Positions 50,301-59,900 of a DNA stretch of 64,000 bases are shown here, one piece after another (the stretch's first letter is position 1; the number at the start of each line of letters is the position of its first letter). Source of the stretch: Cytophagales bacterium (GTDB lineage Bacteria > Bacteroidota > Bacteroidia > Cytophagales > Cyclobacteriaceae); the NCBI GenBank assembly GCA_033344775.1, contig JAWPMT010000002.1:834685-898684 (forward strand). The letters run 5' to 3'. A program made the translations under genes and the position numbers. The notes under the pieces were generated by a model. The model worked only from the letters and a program-made list of their open reading frames with translations. It was not told the origin of the DNA and searched no databases.

Positions 50301-53300
50301 ACCTGGCATCATTCCCAGTAACCGCCAACGGCAAACTGGACCGCAAGGCCTTGCCTGATCCTGAGATAGGAGCAGGTGAAGATTACATGGCTCCATCGAA
50401 TGAGACCGAACAGCAACTGGTACAGGTCTGGAGTGAAATATTGGAGTTGGATGCGGATAAAATCAGTGTTACAAAGAGCTTTTTTGAATTGGGAGGTAAT
50501 TCGTTGAAAGCGATGGTGCTGGTAGGTCAGCTATCAAGAGTACTCAATGTCTCTGTGTCGGTCAAAGATTTTTTCAATATTCAGACTGTCAGAGATTTAT
50601 CCGAACACATATCGGGTCTGGCGGAACAAACGCATGTGGCGATTAAGAAAGCACCAGAGAAGGCATTCTATTCGACCTCTTCTGCACAACAGCGGATGTT
50701 CTTTTTATATGAATTTGATAAAAATTCAATTGCCTACAACATGCCCCAGGTGTTCAGGTTGGAAGGGGCGTTTGATCGGGTGAAGCTGGAAAGTGCTTTC
50801 AGACAAATGATCGAACGCCATGAGATTTTACATTCTTCCATCCAAATTCTTGGGGACTATGTGGTACAGCAGGTCAATGACAACTTTGACTTTGCAATCA
50901 ATTATTACAAATCAAAGGAATCGGAGATATCCGACATCATAAAAGCATTCATCAGGCCATTTGTATTGGAAGAAGCACCTCTGATTCGAGTAGGCTTGAT
51001 TGATATAGGGATTGAGGACCATGTATTAATGGTAGATATGCACCACATTGTCAGTGATGGCGTTTCACAAGGCGTATTGATTGAAGACTTCATTCAACTC
51101 TATACTGGAGGAGAGTTGGAATCTCTTGAATTGCAATACAAAGACTATGCGGAATGGCAACGGAGTGAGGCACATCAAGAAGAATTGGCGTTACAGAAAT
51201 CCTTTTGGATGGATGAGTTCGCAGAAGAAGTCTCTGTACTTAACCTTCCGACTGATCGCATTCGACCAAAGTTGAAAGGACATGATGGGAAAGTGCTTGC
51301 CTTTAATCTCGATAAAGCGGATACAGAGAAGCTGAAATCGCTCAGCAATGCAGAAGGCACGACAATGTTCATGACATTGTTATCGGTATTCAATGTATTA
51401 CTGTCGAAGCTTACCAATCAGCAAGATATTGTCGTAGGAACACCTACAGCAGGCCGTAACCATGCGGACCTGGAAGGGATGATCGGTATGTTCGTCAATA
51501 CGTTGGCCTTGCGGAATACACCTACATCGGAACTGAGTTTCCGCGATTTTCTGCAAACGGTGAAGCAAAAAACGTTGAATTGCTTTGATAACCAGTCTTA
51601 CCAATATGAGGACCTGGTAGAAGCACTTAACATTCCACGGGATACCAGCCGAAATCCATTATTCGATACGATGTTCTCCTATCGAAATTTCGAAACATCT
51701 ACGTCTCACATACCAGGTCTGAACCTGAAGCCATTCAGTAGTGATTTTTTGGTGACCAAGTTCGATATGACTTTGTCCGTAGTGGAATTTTACGATGAAT
51801 TGTTTTTGGATTTCAGGTATTCGACAGCACTCTTTGAGCAGGGCACAGTACAGCGATTCATTGATTATTTCAAAAGGATCGTAAACTTGATCTCTATCGA
51901 TCCTGACCTCAGAATAGGTGAGATTGATATACTTTCCGAGGTAGAACGAACGCAACTTTTGCGTGATTTCAATGACACAGACATTCCGAATACGTCTGAG
52001 AAGACGATCGTGGAAATGTTTGAAGAACAGGTCAGTCAAACTCCTGATCAATCGGCGCTGGTTTTCAAAGGTGTGACGTTGAGTTATCAGGATTTGAATA
52101 ATCGTGCCAATCAAATCGCACATCGATTACGTGAATCAGGAGTAGGTCAGGAATCCATTGTAGGGGTAATGGTAGAACGTTCATTTGATCTCATTACGTC
52201 AATTTTGGGCGTGCTGAAGGCCGGAGGTGCCTATATGCCGATAGATGCCTCTTATCCGACAAGCCGTGTCATACACATGCTTCAGGATAGTAAAACGAAA
52301 CTGCTCATTGTCGATACGCATTCATCAAAGAAAGGTGCAGAACACTTTGGTGGCCAGTTGTTTCATATCAATGAGTTTAATTATCTCGAAGAACAAACTC
52401 CAAATCTTCCTCTCGTAAATAAGCCTGATGACTTATTCTATTTGATTTACACATCGGGATCAACGGGTAAACCAAAAGGTGCGATGTTGACGCATGGTAA
52501 TCTGGCCAACCTCATTTACAATGATTACCAACACACCGGTATCAACTTTGAGAGTGTGTTGCAATATGCAACGATAGGATTTGACCGACACTTTCAGGAA
52601 ATTTTCAGTGCACTATTGAGTGGAGGTAAGTTGGTGCTTGTACCGGAAGATGATCGGCTTAATTTCAGAAAAGTCTTTGATTTAATGGCGGATCAGGAGG
52701 TCCGTACTTTCTGGATGTCGCCTTCGGTGTTAAATCATTTCTTTGAAGATCCAGAGCTGATCAGGGCTTTAAACAACGTCAATTCATTAGAGCACATTGT
52801 AACCTCAGGAGAGCAAGTGATTATCAATGAGGGATTTAAAGAGTTTTTACACGAGGCAAAAGTCCATTTGCACAATCATTACGGTCCTTCAGAAACACAT
52901 GTCGTTACTACAAATACGATAGCTCCTTCAGAAAATATTCCATCACGTCCAGGAATCGGGCAACCGATCACAAATACTAGTATTTACATTTTGGACATTG
53001 AAAAACGCCTGCAAGCGCTGGGTGTCCCGGGAGAGCTGTACATCGGGGGAGTTCAAGTGGGTAAAGGGTATTGGGGCAATACGGAATTGACCGAAGAGAA
53101 ATTCATACCCGATCCGTATCGTGCAGGTGAACGTTTGTACCGAACTGGTGACCTGGCGAGCTGGGAAGCAGATGGGATGATCCGGTTCTTAGGCAGACAG
53201 GATGATCAGATCAAGATCAGGGGATTCCGAGTAGAGCTGGGAGAGATCGAACAACAGTTATTGTCCTATGAAGGGATCAATGAAGGAATAGTCCTGGCGA

Positions 53301-56300
53301 AAGGAGAAGGATCCGACAAGTATCTGGTGGCCTACTATGTTTCATCGGAACCTGTAGAGGCGGCTACCTTAAGAGGTCACTTATCGGCTCAATTGCCAGA
53401 GTACATGCTGCCGACCTACTTTGTGCACCTGGCCTCATTCCCAGTAACCGCCAATGGCAAACTGGACCGCAAGGCCTTGCCTGATCCTGAGATAGGAGTA
53501 GGTGAAGATTACATGGCTCCATCGAATGAGACCGAACAGCAACTGGTACAGGTTTGGAGTGAAATACTGGAGTTGGAACCGGAAACGATCAGTGTAGACC
53601 AGAGCTTTTTTGCCCTTGGCGGCCATTCGTTGAAAGCGATGGTGCTGGTGAATCGCCTGTCACAAGTGTTGGATCTATCGGTTCCGGTGAAGGACCTTTT
53701 TACTTATCAGGACATCAGGAGCTTGTCGAATCACCTGATGAGCCTGACCGCCCAGACACATGTAGCGATTCCGGGAGTACCCATGCAGGAATATTATGCC
53801 ACTTCCTCAGCACAACAACGGATGTATTTTCTACAGGCGTTTGATCGGGGTTCACTGGCCTACAACATGCCTTATGTGCTGAAACTGGAAGGCAAACTGA
53901 ACAAATCCGGTCTGGAGCAGGCATTTCAGGGCCTGGTAGATCGCCATGAGGTATTGCGTACCACAATTGAAGTTGTGGAAGGGAAAGTGGTACAAAAAGT
54001 AAGGGAAGAAGTAGCGATTCAGATCAGCCATTACACCGCTGCAGCGGAGGATATAGTAGGAATCGTTGAAGGCTTTATCCGTCCATTTGATTTGAGGGAC
54101 GCTCCATTGATCCGAGTTGGTTTGATCGAATTAAATCCGGAAGATCATGTGTTGTTGGTAGACATGCACCACATCATCAGTGATGGCGCTTCACAGGGAA
54201 TCCTGATCAAAGAATTCATGAGTCTCTATGCAGGGGAAGTCCCCCAAGCTCCCCAATTGCATTACAAAGACTATGCGGAGTGGCAGAGCAGCCCGACTCA
54301 TCAGGAGCAGCTATCGGCCTCCAGAGCCTACTGGCAGGAAGTCTTTGAAGAAGAGATAGTAGCGTTGAACCTGCCTTCAGATCATGCTCGTCCGAAGGCA
54401 AAAGATTACTCGGGAGCGATCAAGGGCTTTAGCCTGGATGCAGACCAGACGAGCCAATTAGAAGCATTGAGTCAGGAGCAGGGTGCCACGATGTTCATGA
54501 CGGTACTTTCGTTGATGAATGTGCTGTTAAGTAAACTGTCTCATGAGGAAGACATTGTCATCGGTACCCCCACAGCAGGTCGTAATCATGCGGACCTGGA
54601 AGGCATGATCGGCATGTTTGTCAACACCTTGCCGCTACGCAATTACCCGAAAGGAGACCTAAGCTTCAAGCAATTCATACAATTGGTCAAGGAAAACACG
54701 CTGGAGGGATTTCATCATCAGGCCTATCAGTATGAAGACCTGGTAGAGGACTTGCAGGTGGTTCGTGATGCGAGCCGCAACCCCTTGTTTGATGTGATGT
54801 TTTCTTATCAGAACTTTGACGGTACAGCCTTGACGCTTCCGGGACTGAAACTGACCAGTTACCCAAGTAACCACTCGGTATCGAAGTTTGATTTGACCCT
54901 GACGGGCTCCACGGCAGGAGATCACTTGTACCTGAGTTTTGAATATTCGACGGAGTTGTTTGAGGCTACCACGATCGACCGGTTCATTTCCTATTTCCAG
55001 CGGATTGTGGATCAGGTACTGGCCGACCCGGAGGTAAAGCTGTCTGCAATCAACGTGCTTTCGAAGGAAGAGCAGGACCAGCTCCTAAATAATTTCAATG
55101 ACACCAAGGTCACTTACCCTACAGATGAGACGGTAGTAGACCTGTTCGGCAGACAGGCGAATCAGCTACCCGAAGCAGTAGCTTTATTTCAGGAGGATAC
55201 CTCCCTGACTTATAAAGAATTACAGAAAAAGGTAGATGCAGTAGCAGCAAGACTGACGGAAGAAGGAATGAATCCAGGGTCACTGATTGGGTTAATGACA
55301 GATCGTAGTTTTGACATGATCGCTGGGATACTGGGTATCCTCAAGAGTGGATGTGCCTACTTACCGATTGATCCGAAGTTTCCCCAGAGCAGGGTAGACT
55401 ACATGCTGGAAGACAGTGGCGCATCCTTATTGCTGTGCTCACCAGCCCATGAACAGACTTTTGACTTATCCATCAAGACCCTGACGCTGGATTCTATTAA
55501 CGAAACAAATACTCAGCAACCCATTGAAAACAAGAGTCACCCGGAAAGCCTGGCTTATGTGATGTACACCTCAGGGAGTACAGGTTTACCGAAGGGGGTA
55601 CAAATAGCACATCAGTCATTGACCAACCTACAGCATGGACTTCAGGCAAGGTATCCACTAACCCAATCAGATCGCTATTTACTGAAGACGAACTACACGT
55701 TTGATGTATCGATGACAGAGTTGATGGGCTGGTTTGTGGGTGGAGGCAGCCTGGTGCTGCTACCACAAGGCGGAGAATCAGACATGGATGAGTTGATCCA
55801 TACAATTGACAAGCATGAAGTGACGCATCTGAATTTTTCACCTTCGGTGTTTTCGGTATTCACAGACCGTCTGAAAGTCAAAGGAATCGATTCAGTTTCC
55901 AGCCTACGGTACATCTTTTTGGCTGGAGAGGCCTTACAACTTTCACAGGTAGAACGGTTCAACAATTTAGGGACAGCAGTCAAGTTGGAGAACTTGTATG
56001 GTCCAACAGAAGGGACGGTATACAGCACGGCCTTTTCTCTATCGAACCTGAACGGTCGTCAGGTAGTACCGATAGGTAAGCCGCTGGACAATGTGCGGAT
56101 GTTGATACTGGATTCCTATGGCCAATTACAACCGCGAGGTGTAGTGGGAGAGTTGTGCATCGGTGGCCAGGGACTGGCGGTAGGCTACATGAACCGGGAG
56201 GAATTGACGGAAGAGAAGTTCATACCCGATCCGTATCATGTAGGTGAACGTTTGTACCGAACTGGTGACCTGGCGAGTTGGGAAGCAGATGGGACGATCC

Positions 56301-56944
56301 GGTTCTTAGGCAGACAGGATGATCAGATCAAGATCAGGGGATTCCGAGTAGAGCTGGGAGAGATCGAACAACAGTTATTGTCCTATGAAGGGATCAATGA
56401 AGGAATAGTGCTGGCGAAAGGAGAAGGATCCGACAAGTATCTGGTGGCCTACTATGTTTCATCGGAACCTGTAGAAGCGGCTACCTTAAGAGGTCACTTA
56501 TCCGCTCGATTACCAGAGTACATGCTGCCGACCTATTATGTGCATCTGATATCATTCCCGGTGACCGCCAATGGCAAACTGGACCGCAAGGCCTTACCAG
56601 ACCCTGAGATAGGAGCAGGTGAAAATTATGTTGCTCCAACAAATGAGACCGAACAGCAACTGGTACAGGTATGGAGCCAGACACTCGAGATTGATGAGTC
56701 AGACATCAGCGTGAATGCAAACTTTTTCGAAATAGGAGGGCATTCTCTCAAGCTTATTCAATTGCAGCAGTTATTGAAAGAACAATTGGGTCTGGAAGCT
56801 TCTATACAAGAGCTATTCAGGTACCCTACCATTACTTCATTCAAAGACTTTATTGATCATGGAGAAGAGGACCTTGCCGAATTGGAAGATGAAGCGACTC
56901 AGGAAATTTCAGAAATGGGAGACTTACTCAAAAATTTCAGCTAA
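47336..56944 (+). CDS. Three-module NRPS (dock-[C-A-T]x3), 3202 aa
   Basis: Adds three residues. N-terminal TubC-type docking domain (residues 2-56), then C-A-T modules with C-domain His 197, 1236 and 2278, A-domain Asp 709, 1750 and 2790, and T-domain Ser 1056, 2098 and 3137. Codes: DVTNFALVYK, DRQWVSHVVK (proline-like) and DVTNFALVYK. Modules 1 and 3 are nearly identical over about 2.5 kb and should load the same residue, giving X-Pro-like-X. The middle A domain carries a C-terminal part very similar to its neighbours. The ATG at 47336 overlaps the gene 5 stop (ATGA), so the two are probably translationally coupled. The acidic tail (EMGDLLKNFS) likely docks to the KS of gene 7, which starts 3 bp after the stop. 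Confidence 0.97.
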   Translation: MIIEQFIRMLAEKEVYISVSDGNLKIKTTGSSLTDEMIGSISSRKAEILEFYDAFNKKSEDSSIPNTGLKEYYSLSSAQRRMYFLQAFDQDSLAYNMPYVLRLEGKLDKSGLEQAFQGLVDRHEVLRTTIEEIEGKGVQKIQEGITIPIIHYIGKEEDVAGIVEGFIRPFDLREAPLIRVGLIEVSSEDHVLLVDMHHIISDGASQGILIKEFMSLYAGEVPQAPQLHYKDYAEWQSSPTHQEQLSASRAYWQEVFEEEVVALNLPSDHARPKAKDYSGAIKGFSLDVDQTSQLETLSQEQGATMFMTVLSLMNVLLSKLSHQEDIVIGTPTAGRNHADLEGMIGMFVNTLPLRNYPKGDLSFKQFIQLVKENTLEGFHHQAYQYEDLVEDLQVVRDASRNPLFDVMFSYQNFDGTALTLPGLKLTSYPSNHSVSKFDLTLTGSTAGDHLYLSFEYSTELFEATTIERFISYFQRITDQVMADPEVKLSAINVLSKEEQDQLLNNFNDTKVTYPTDATVVDLFDRQANQLPEAVALFQEDTSLTYKDLQEKVDAVAARLTEEGMNPGSLIGLMTDRSFDMIAGILGILKSGCAYLPIDPKFPQSRVDYMLEDSGASLLLCSPAHEQTFDLSIKTLTLDSINETNTQQPIENKSHPESLAYVMYTSGSTGLPKGVQIAHQSLTNLLHGLQARYPLTQSDRYLLKTNYTFDVSMTELMGWFVGGGSLVLLPQGGESDMDELIHTIDKHEVTHLNFSPSVFSVFTDRLQVKGIDSVSSLRYIFLAGEALQHSQVERFNNLGTAVKLENLYGPTEGTVYSTAFSLSNLNGRQVVPIGKPLDNVRMLILDSYGQLQPRGVVGELCIGGQGLAVGYMNRKELTEEKFIPDPYHVGERLYRTGDLASWEADGTIRFLGRQDDQIKIRGFRVELGEIEQQLLSYEGINEGIVLAKGAGSDKYLVAYYVSSEPVEAATLRGHLSAQLPEYMLPTYYVHLASFPVTANGKLDRKALPDPEIGAGEDYMAPSNETEQQLVQVWSEILELDADKISVTKSFFELGGNSLKAMVLVGQLSRVLNVSVSVKDFFNIQTVRDLSEHISGLAEQTHVAIKKAPEKAFYSTSSAQQRMFFLYEFDKNSIAYNMPQVFRLEGAFDRVKLESAFRQMIERHEILHSSIQILGDYVVQQVNDNFDFAINYYKSKESEISDIIKAFIRPFVLEEAPLIRVGLIDIGIEDHVLMVDMHHIVSDGVSQGVLIEDFIQLYTGGELESLELQYKDYAEWQRSEAHQEELALQKSFWMDEFAEEVSVLNLPTDRIRPKLKGHDGKVLAFNLDKADTEKLKSLSNAEGTTMFMTLLSVFNVLLSKLTNQQDIVVGTPTAGRNHADLEGMIGMFVNTLALRNTPTSELSFRDFLQTVKQKTLNCFDNQSYQYEDLVEALNIPRDTSRNPLFDTMFSYRNFETSTSHIPGLNLKPFSSDFLVTKFDMTLSVVEFYDELFLDFRYSTALFEQGTVQRFIDYFKRIVNLISIDPDLRIGEIDILSEVERTQLLRDFNDTDIPNTSEKTIVEMFEEQVSQTPDQSALVFKGVTLSYQDLNNRANQIAHRLRESGVGQESIVGVMVERSFDLITSILGVLKAGGAYMPIDASYPTSRVIHMLQDSKTKLLIVDTHSSKKGAEHFGGQLFHINEFNYLEEQTPNLPLVNKPDDLFYLIYTSGSTGKPKGAMLTHGNLANLIYNDYQHTGINFESVLQYATIGFDRHFQEIFSALLSGGKLVLVPEDDRLNFRKVFDLMADQEVRTFWMSPSVLNHFFEDPELIRALNNVNSLEHIVTSGEQVIINEGFKEFLHEAKVHLHNHYGPSETHVVTTNTIAPSENIPSRPGIGQPITNTSIYILDIEKRLQALGVPGELYIGGVQVGKGYWGNTELTEEKFIPDPYRAGERLYRTGDLASWEADGMIRFLGRQDDQIKIRGFRVELGEIEQQLLSYEGINEGIVLAKGEGSDKYLVAYYVSSEPVEAATLRGHLSAQLPEYMLPTYFVHLASFPVTANGKLDRKALPDPEIGVGEDYMAPSNETEQQLVQVWSEILELEPETISVDQSFFALGGHSLKAMVLVNRLSQVLDLSVPVKDLFTYQDIRSLSNHLMSLTAQTHVAIPGVPMQEYYATSSAQQRMYFLQAFDRGSLAYNMPYVLKLEGKLNKSGLEQAFQGLVDRHEVLRTTIEVVEGKVVQKVREEVAIQISHYTAAAEDIVGIVEGFIRPFDLRDAPLIRVGLIELNPEDHVLLVDMHHIISDGASQGILIKEFMSLYAGEVPQAPQLHYKDYAEWQSSPTHQEQLSASRAYWQEVFEEEIVALNLPSDHARPKAKDYSGAIKGFSLDADQTSQLEALSQEQGATMFMTVLSLMNVLLSKLSHEEDIVIGTPTAGRNHADLEGMIGMFVNTLPLRNYPKGDLSFKQFIQLVKENTLEGFHHQAYQYEDLVEDLQVVRDASRNPLFDVMFSYQNFDGTALTLPGLKLTSYPSNHSVSKFDLTLTGSTAGDHLYLSFEYSTELFEATTIDRFISYFQRIVDQVLADPEVKLSAINVLSKEEQDQLLNNFNDTKVTYPTDETVVDLFGRQANQLPEAVALFQEDTSLTYKELQKKVDAVAARLTEEGMNPGSLIGLMTDRSFDMIAGILGILKSGCAYLPIDPKFPQSRVDYMLEDSGASLLLCSPAHEQTFDLSIKTLTLDSINETNTQQPIENKSHPESLAYVMYTSGSTGLPKGVQIAHQSLTNLQHGLQARYPLTQSDRYLLKTNYTFDVSMTELMGWFVGGGSLVLLPQGGESDMDELIHTIDKHEVTHLNFSPSVFSVFTDRLKVKGIDSVSSLRYIFLAGEALQLSQVERFNNLGTAVKLENLYGPTEGTVYSTAFSLSNLNGRQVVPIGKPLDNVRMLILDSYGQLQPRGVVGELCIGGQGLAVGYMNREELTEEKFIPDPYHVGERLYRTGDLASWEADGTIRFLGRQDDQIKIRGFRVELGEIEQQLLSYEGINEGIVLAKGEGSDKYLVAYYVSSEPVEAATLRGHLSARLPEYMLPTYYVHLISFPVTANGKLDRKALPDPEIGAGENYVAPTNETEQQLVQVWSQTLEIDESDISVNANFFEIGGHSLKLIQLQQLLKEQLGLEASIQELFRYPTITSFKDFIDHGEEDLAELEDEATQEISEMGDLLKNFS
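47339..47503 (+). other. N-terminal TubC-type docking domain of gene 6
   Basis: Residues 2-56: helix IIEQFIRMLAEKEV, hairpin YISVSDGNLKIKTTG, then LTDEMIGSISSRKAEILEFY. This is the same pattern as at the start of gene 2. The upstream partner is gene 5, whose tail (KEVQEITI) is short and acidic to hydrophobic, as expected for a short linear docking motif. Confidence 0.8.
47545..50610 (+). other. NRPS module 14 (C-A-T), code DVTNFALVYK
   Basis: C HHIISDG (His 197); A FDVSMTEL (Asp 709), YTSGSTGLPKG, NLYGPTEGTVYS; T LGGNS (Ser 1056). The substrate is unassigned; the code is closest to module 1 of gene 2 and identical to module 16. A large part is nearly identical to module 16. Confidence 0.87.
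47897..50431 (+). repeat. 2.5 kb near-identical block, copy A (copy B 54140-56674)
   Basis: Offset 6243 within gene 6. It runs from just before the C-domain HHxxxDG motif of module 14 through the whole A domain to the start of T. Upstream C-domain sequence is also similar but clearly more diverged. Confidence 0.92.
50660..53735 (+). other. NRPS module 15 (C-A-T), proline-like code DRQWVSHVVK
   Basis: C HHIVSDG (His 1236); A FDRHFQEIF (Asp 1750), YTSGSTGKPKG, NHYGPSETHVVT; T LGGHS (Ser 2098). Gln239, His322, Val330 and Val331, plus the NHYGPSETHVVT segment, are typical of proline A domains (code DVQLIAHVV). Arg236, Trp278 and Ser301 differ, so a proline relative such as a substituted proline or pipecolate is possible. 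Confidence 0.85.
53084..53576 (+). repeat. 0.5 kb third copy of the A-domain C-terminal region (matches about 49958-50450)
   Basis: In module 15 the segment from ELTEEKF through A7-A10 to WSEILEL is very similar (mid-90s percent by eye) to modules 14 and 16, whereas the A-domain core upstream belongs to the proline-like lineage. The offset to module 14 is 3126. Confidence 0.88.
53785..56850 (+). other. NRPS module 16 (C-A-T), code DVTNFALVYK
   Basis: C HHIISDG (His 2278); A FDVSMTEL (Asp 2790), NLYGPTEGTVYS; T EIGGHSLKLIQL (Ser 3137). It is a near copy of module 14 except for the start of its C domain and its T domain. The T domain instead belongs to the IGG subclass seen before ketosynthases. 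Confidence 0.87.
54140..56674 (+). repeat. 2.5 kb near-identical block, copy B (copy A 47897-50431)
   Basis: This is the module 16 copy. It ends at the QQLVQVWS segment, where the T domain switches to an unrelated sequence. Confidence 0.92.
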
Positions 56945-56947
56945 AAA

Positions 56948-59900
56948 ATGAAGAAGGATTACAATGGAATGGAAATAGCTGTAATTGGCATGTCGGGTAG
57001 GTTCCCCGGAGCAAACGACATTGGCGAATTCTGGCAAAACCTGAAGAGTAGCAAAGAGTCCATTACTTTTTCTTCGAGGGAAGACCTTTTGAACAGCGGC
57101 GAGAAAGAACATTACATCAATCACCCTAATTATGTAAAAGCCAGTAGCTACTTACAAAACAAAGAGAACTTCGATGCTTCCTTTTTTGGCTATGTGCCAG
57201 ATGAAGCCAGTTTGATGGATCCACAGATGCGGGTTTTCCATGAATGTGTCTGGGGTGCCATGGAAGATGCGGGTTACATCATGTCTGAAAACAAGGACAA
57301 GGTTGGCGTTTTTGCAGGAGGAGCCACCAATGTCAATTGGCAGAACTACGCACAGATCATTAATTCAGGTAGAGAAGTCGATGAATTAAGTGCTTATGTC
57401 TTCAGAGATGTTAATTACATCGCCACAAGAATATCTTACTTATTTAACTTAAGAGGGCCTTCCATCTATATCAATTCCGCTTGCTCAACTTCCTTAGTAG
57501 CGATTCAGAGAGCTTCCATGAGTTTGCTGTTGAGAGAGTGTGATATGGCTTTGGCCGGCGGTGTATCCATTGGGAATAAGGCGGAGAAAGGATACATGTA
57601 TCAGGAAGGCATGACGGCCTCAAAAGACGGGCATTGTCGTGCCTTTGATGCCGATGCCAGTGGCACGATCAGAGGAGAAGGTGCTGGTGTAGTGGTTTTG
57701 AAGCGCCTCAAAGATGCCATAGCGGATAAAGACAACATCCATGCGGTGATCCGGGGGAGTGCGGTCAACAACGACGGACGCAATAAGGTAGGTTATACAG
57801 CTCCGGGCATTTCGGGGCAACAACAGACGCACCTGAAGGCACGCAAAATGGCAAATGTGCCAGCGGAGAGCATCAGTTACATTGAGGCGCATGGCACGGG
57901 CACCCCATTAGGAGATCCGATTGAGATAGAAGCGTTGACCCTTGCCTATGGCAAGAGTGAGAAGAAATACTGCGCCTTGGGTTCTGTAAAGACGAATATC
58001 GGACATTTAGATGCGGCCGCAGGAGTTGCAGGATTCATCAAGACCGTGCTGTCATTAAAGCACCGTCAACTTCCGGCAAGTTTGCATTTTGAGCGGCCCA
58101 ATCCCAAGATCAACTTCGATGCTTCACCTTTTTATGTGAATACGGAGTTAAAGGACTGGAAAGTTGAAGGCTATCCATTGCGCGCGGGTGTGAGCTCCTT
58201 TGGGATCGGCGGCACGAATGCGCACGTGATTCTGGAGGAGGCTCCGGAAGTAAGCTCGACGGAATCGAAACGTTCCTATCAGTTGCTGAAGTTATCAGGC
58301 AAGACCTCAGGCGCGCTCCAGCGGAATGCGACGCACCTTTTGGAATACTTGGAAAACGCGGAAGAAGCGTCTTTATCGGATATCGCTTATACGCTGAACA
58401 CGGGCCGGGAATCGTTTTCCCACCGGAAAGTGCTGGTTTGCAGGGATCGCGAAGAGGCGATTGTCCAATTGCGAGAGATGCAAGATTCTCGTGGGACTAA
58501 AGCGTTGAGTAAAAAGACGAACTACAAAGTTGTTTTCATGTTTCCGGGTCAGGGTTCACAGCATGTGAACATGTGCCGTGATCTCTATGATCGGGAACCA
58601 TCCTTCCGGGAGTCCATTGATCAATGTTTTGAGCTCATCACGAAACTGAGTGGCCGGGATTTGAAGCAGGTTGTGTTTTCAGAGGGTTCGACGGGTATTG
58701 ATGACCTGGAGAATGCATTACCGCTGCTGTTCAGTTTTGAGTATTCCCTGGCAAAACTTCTGATGAGCTGGGGGATTCAACCAGACAGCATGATTGGCCA
58801 TAGCAATGCGGAATACATAGCAGCCTGCCTCAGTGGGTTGTTGAGTTTGGAATCAGCCTTAGGTTTGATTGTTCGTCGCGGAGAGCTGATGCAGCAGATG
58901 CCTGCTGGAAAGATGCTGAGTGTATCGATCTCATCGCAGGATTTACAACCCTATTTAGATCAGGCCCCTGAGATTGCCTTTGCTGCGCACAACAGTGCCA
59001 CCTCGTGTGTGGTTTCGGGACCTCCTGAGGCAGTAGATGCATTTCAGGCACTGCTGGAAGGAGCAGGCATCATGACAAAATCGGTACGCTCTTCGCATGC
59101 GGGCCATTCCCAGATGATGGATGGTATGCTGGATGCTTATCGTGAGGAATTGGAGCGGGTGACTTTTTCTGAACTTCAGACGCCATTTATGTCGAACTAT
59201 ACAGGGAAGGAGGCGAGCTATGAAGAGGTAAGTAAACCAGACTACTGGTTGAAACATCTGCGTCATACGGTGAAGTTTTCCGAAGGGATCGGGGAGTTGA
59301 TGAGCTCGGAGCATGTATTGTTTGTGGAGGTAGGCCCCGGCAAGACGCTGGGATCATTTGTTGGCGCTCATCCTAAGAAAGGCAGAGGCCATCAGGTGGT
59401 GAATATGTTGGGGCATCCGAAGGAAGAGGAGAATGACTTCAAGCGTGTCTTTGAAGGATTGGGCAAACTGTGGGTTCATGGTCACCAACCAGATTGGAGT
59501 GCCTTTTACGGTAATGAAGAACGGAAGAAGGTTTCCTTACCGACGTATTCCTTTGAAAAAGAGCAATACCCAGCCAATGTCGATGCGACGAAGATGATCA
59601 TGGAGATGATGTCGGTACAGCGTCCGGTGAGCACATCTTTATCGGAATGCCTGTATGTGCCCTCATGGGAATCCTCGGAGTTGATCAAGGAAGGGCACGG
59701 CTTAGGAGAGAAAGGAGAACACCTCACCTTGTTTTTCTGTGACGATTCCTGGCAAGGCCTGGCAGACGGATTATTGTCGTCATTGAATGCGAAAGGAGAT
59801 ACAGTTATTGAGGTACGAAAAGGCACTTCTTTTGAAGAGAAGGAAACAGCCTTCACGATAGACCCAGAAGACAGGAATCACTATGATCGACTGTTAGGGT

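Noticed and set aside
51659..52123. Antisense open frame of 154 codons inside gene 6
   Set aside because: It overlaps the C/A boundary of module 15 and has no domain signal.
58830..59314. Pair of antisense frames conserved between genes 3 and 7
   Set aside because: Their conservation is fully explained by the near-identical DNA block; conservation between copies is not evidence of coding.
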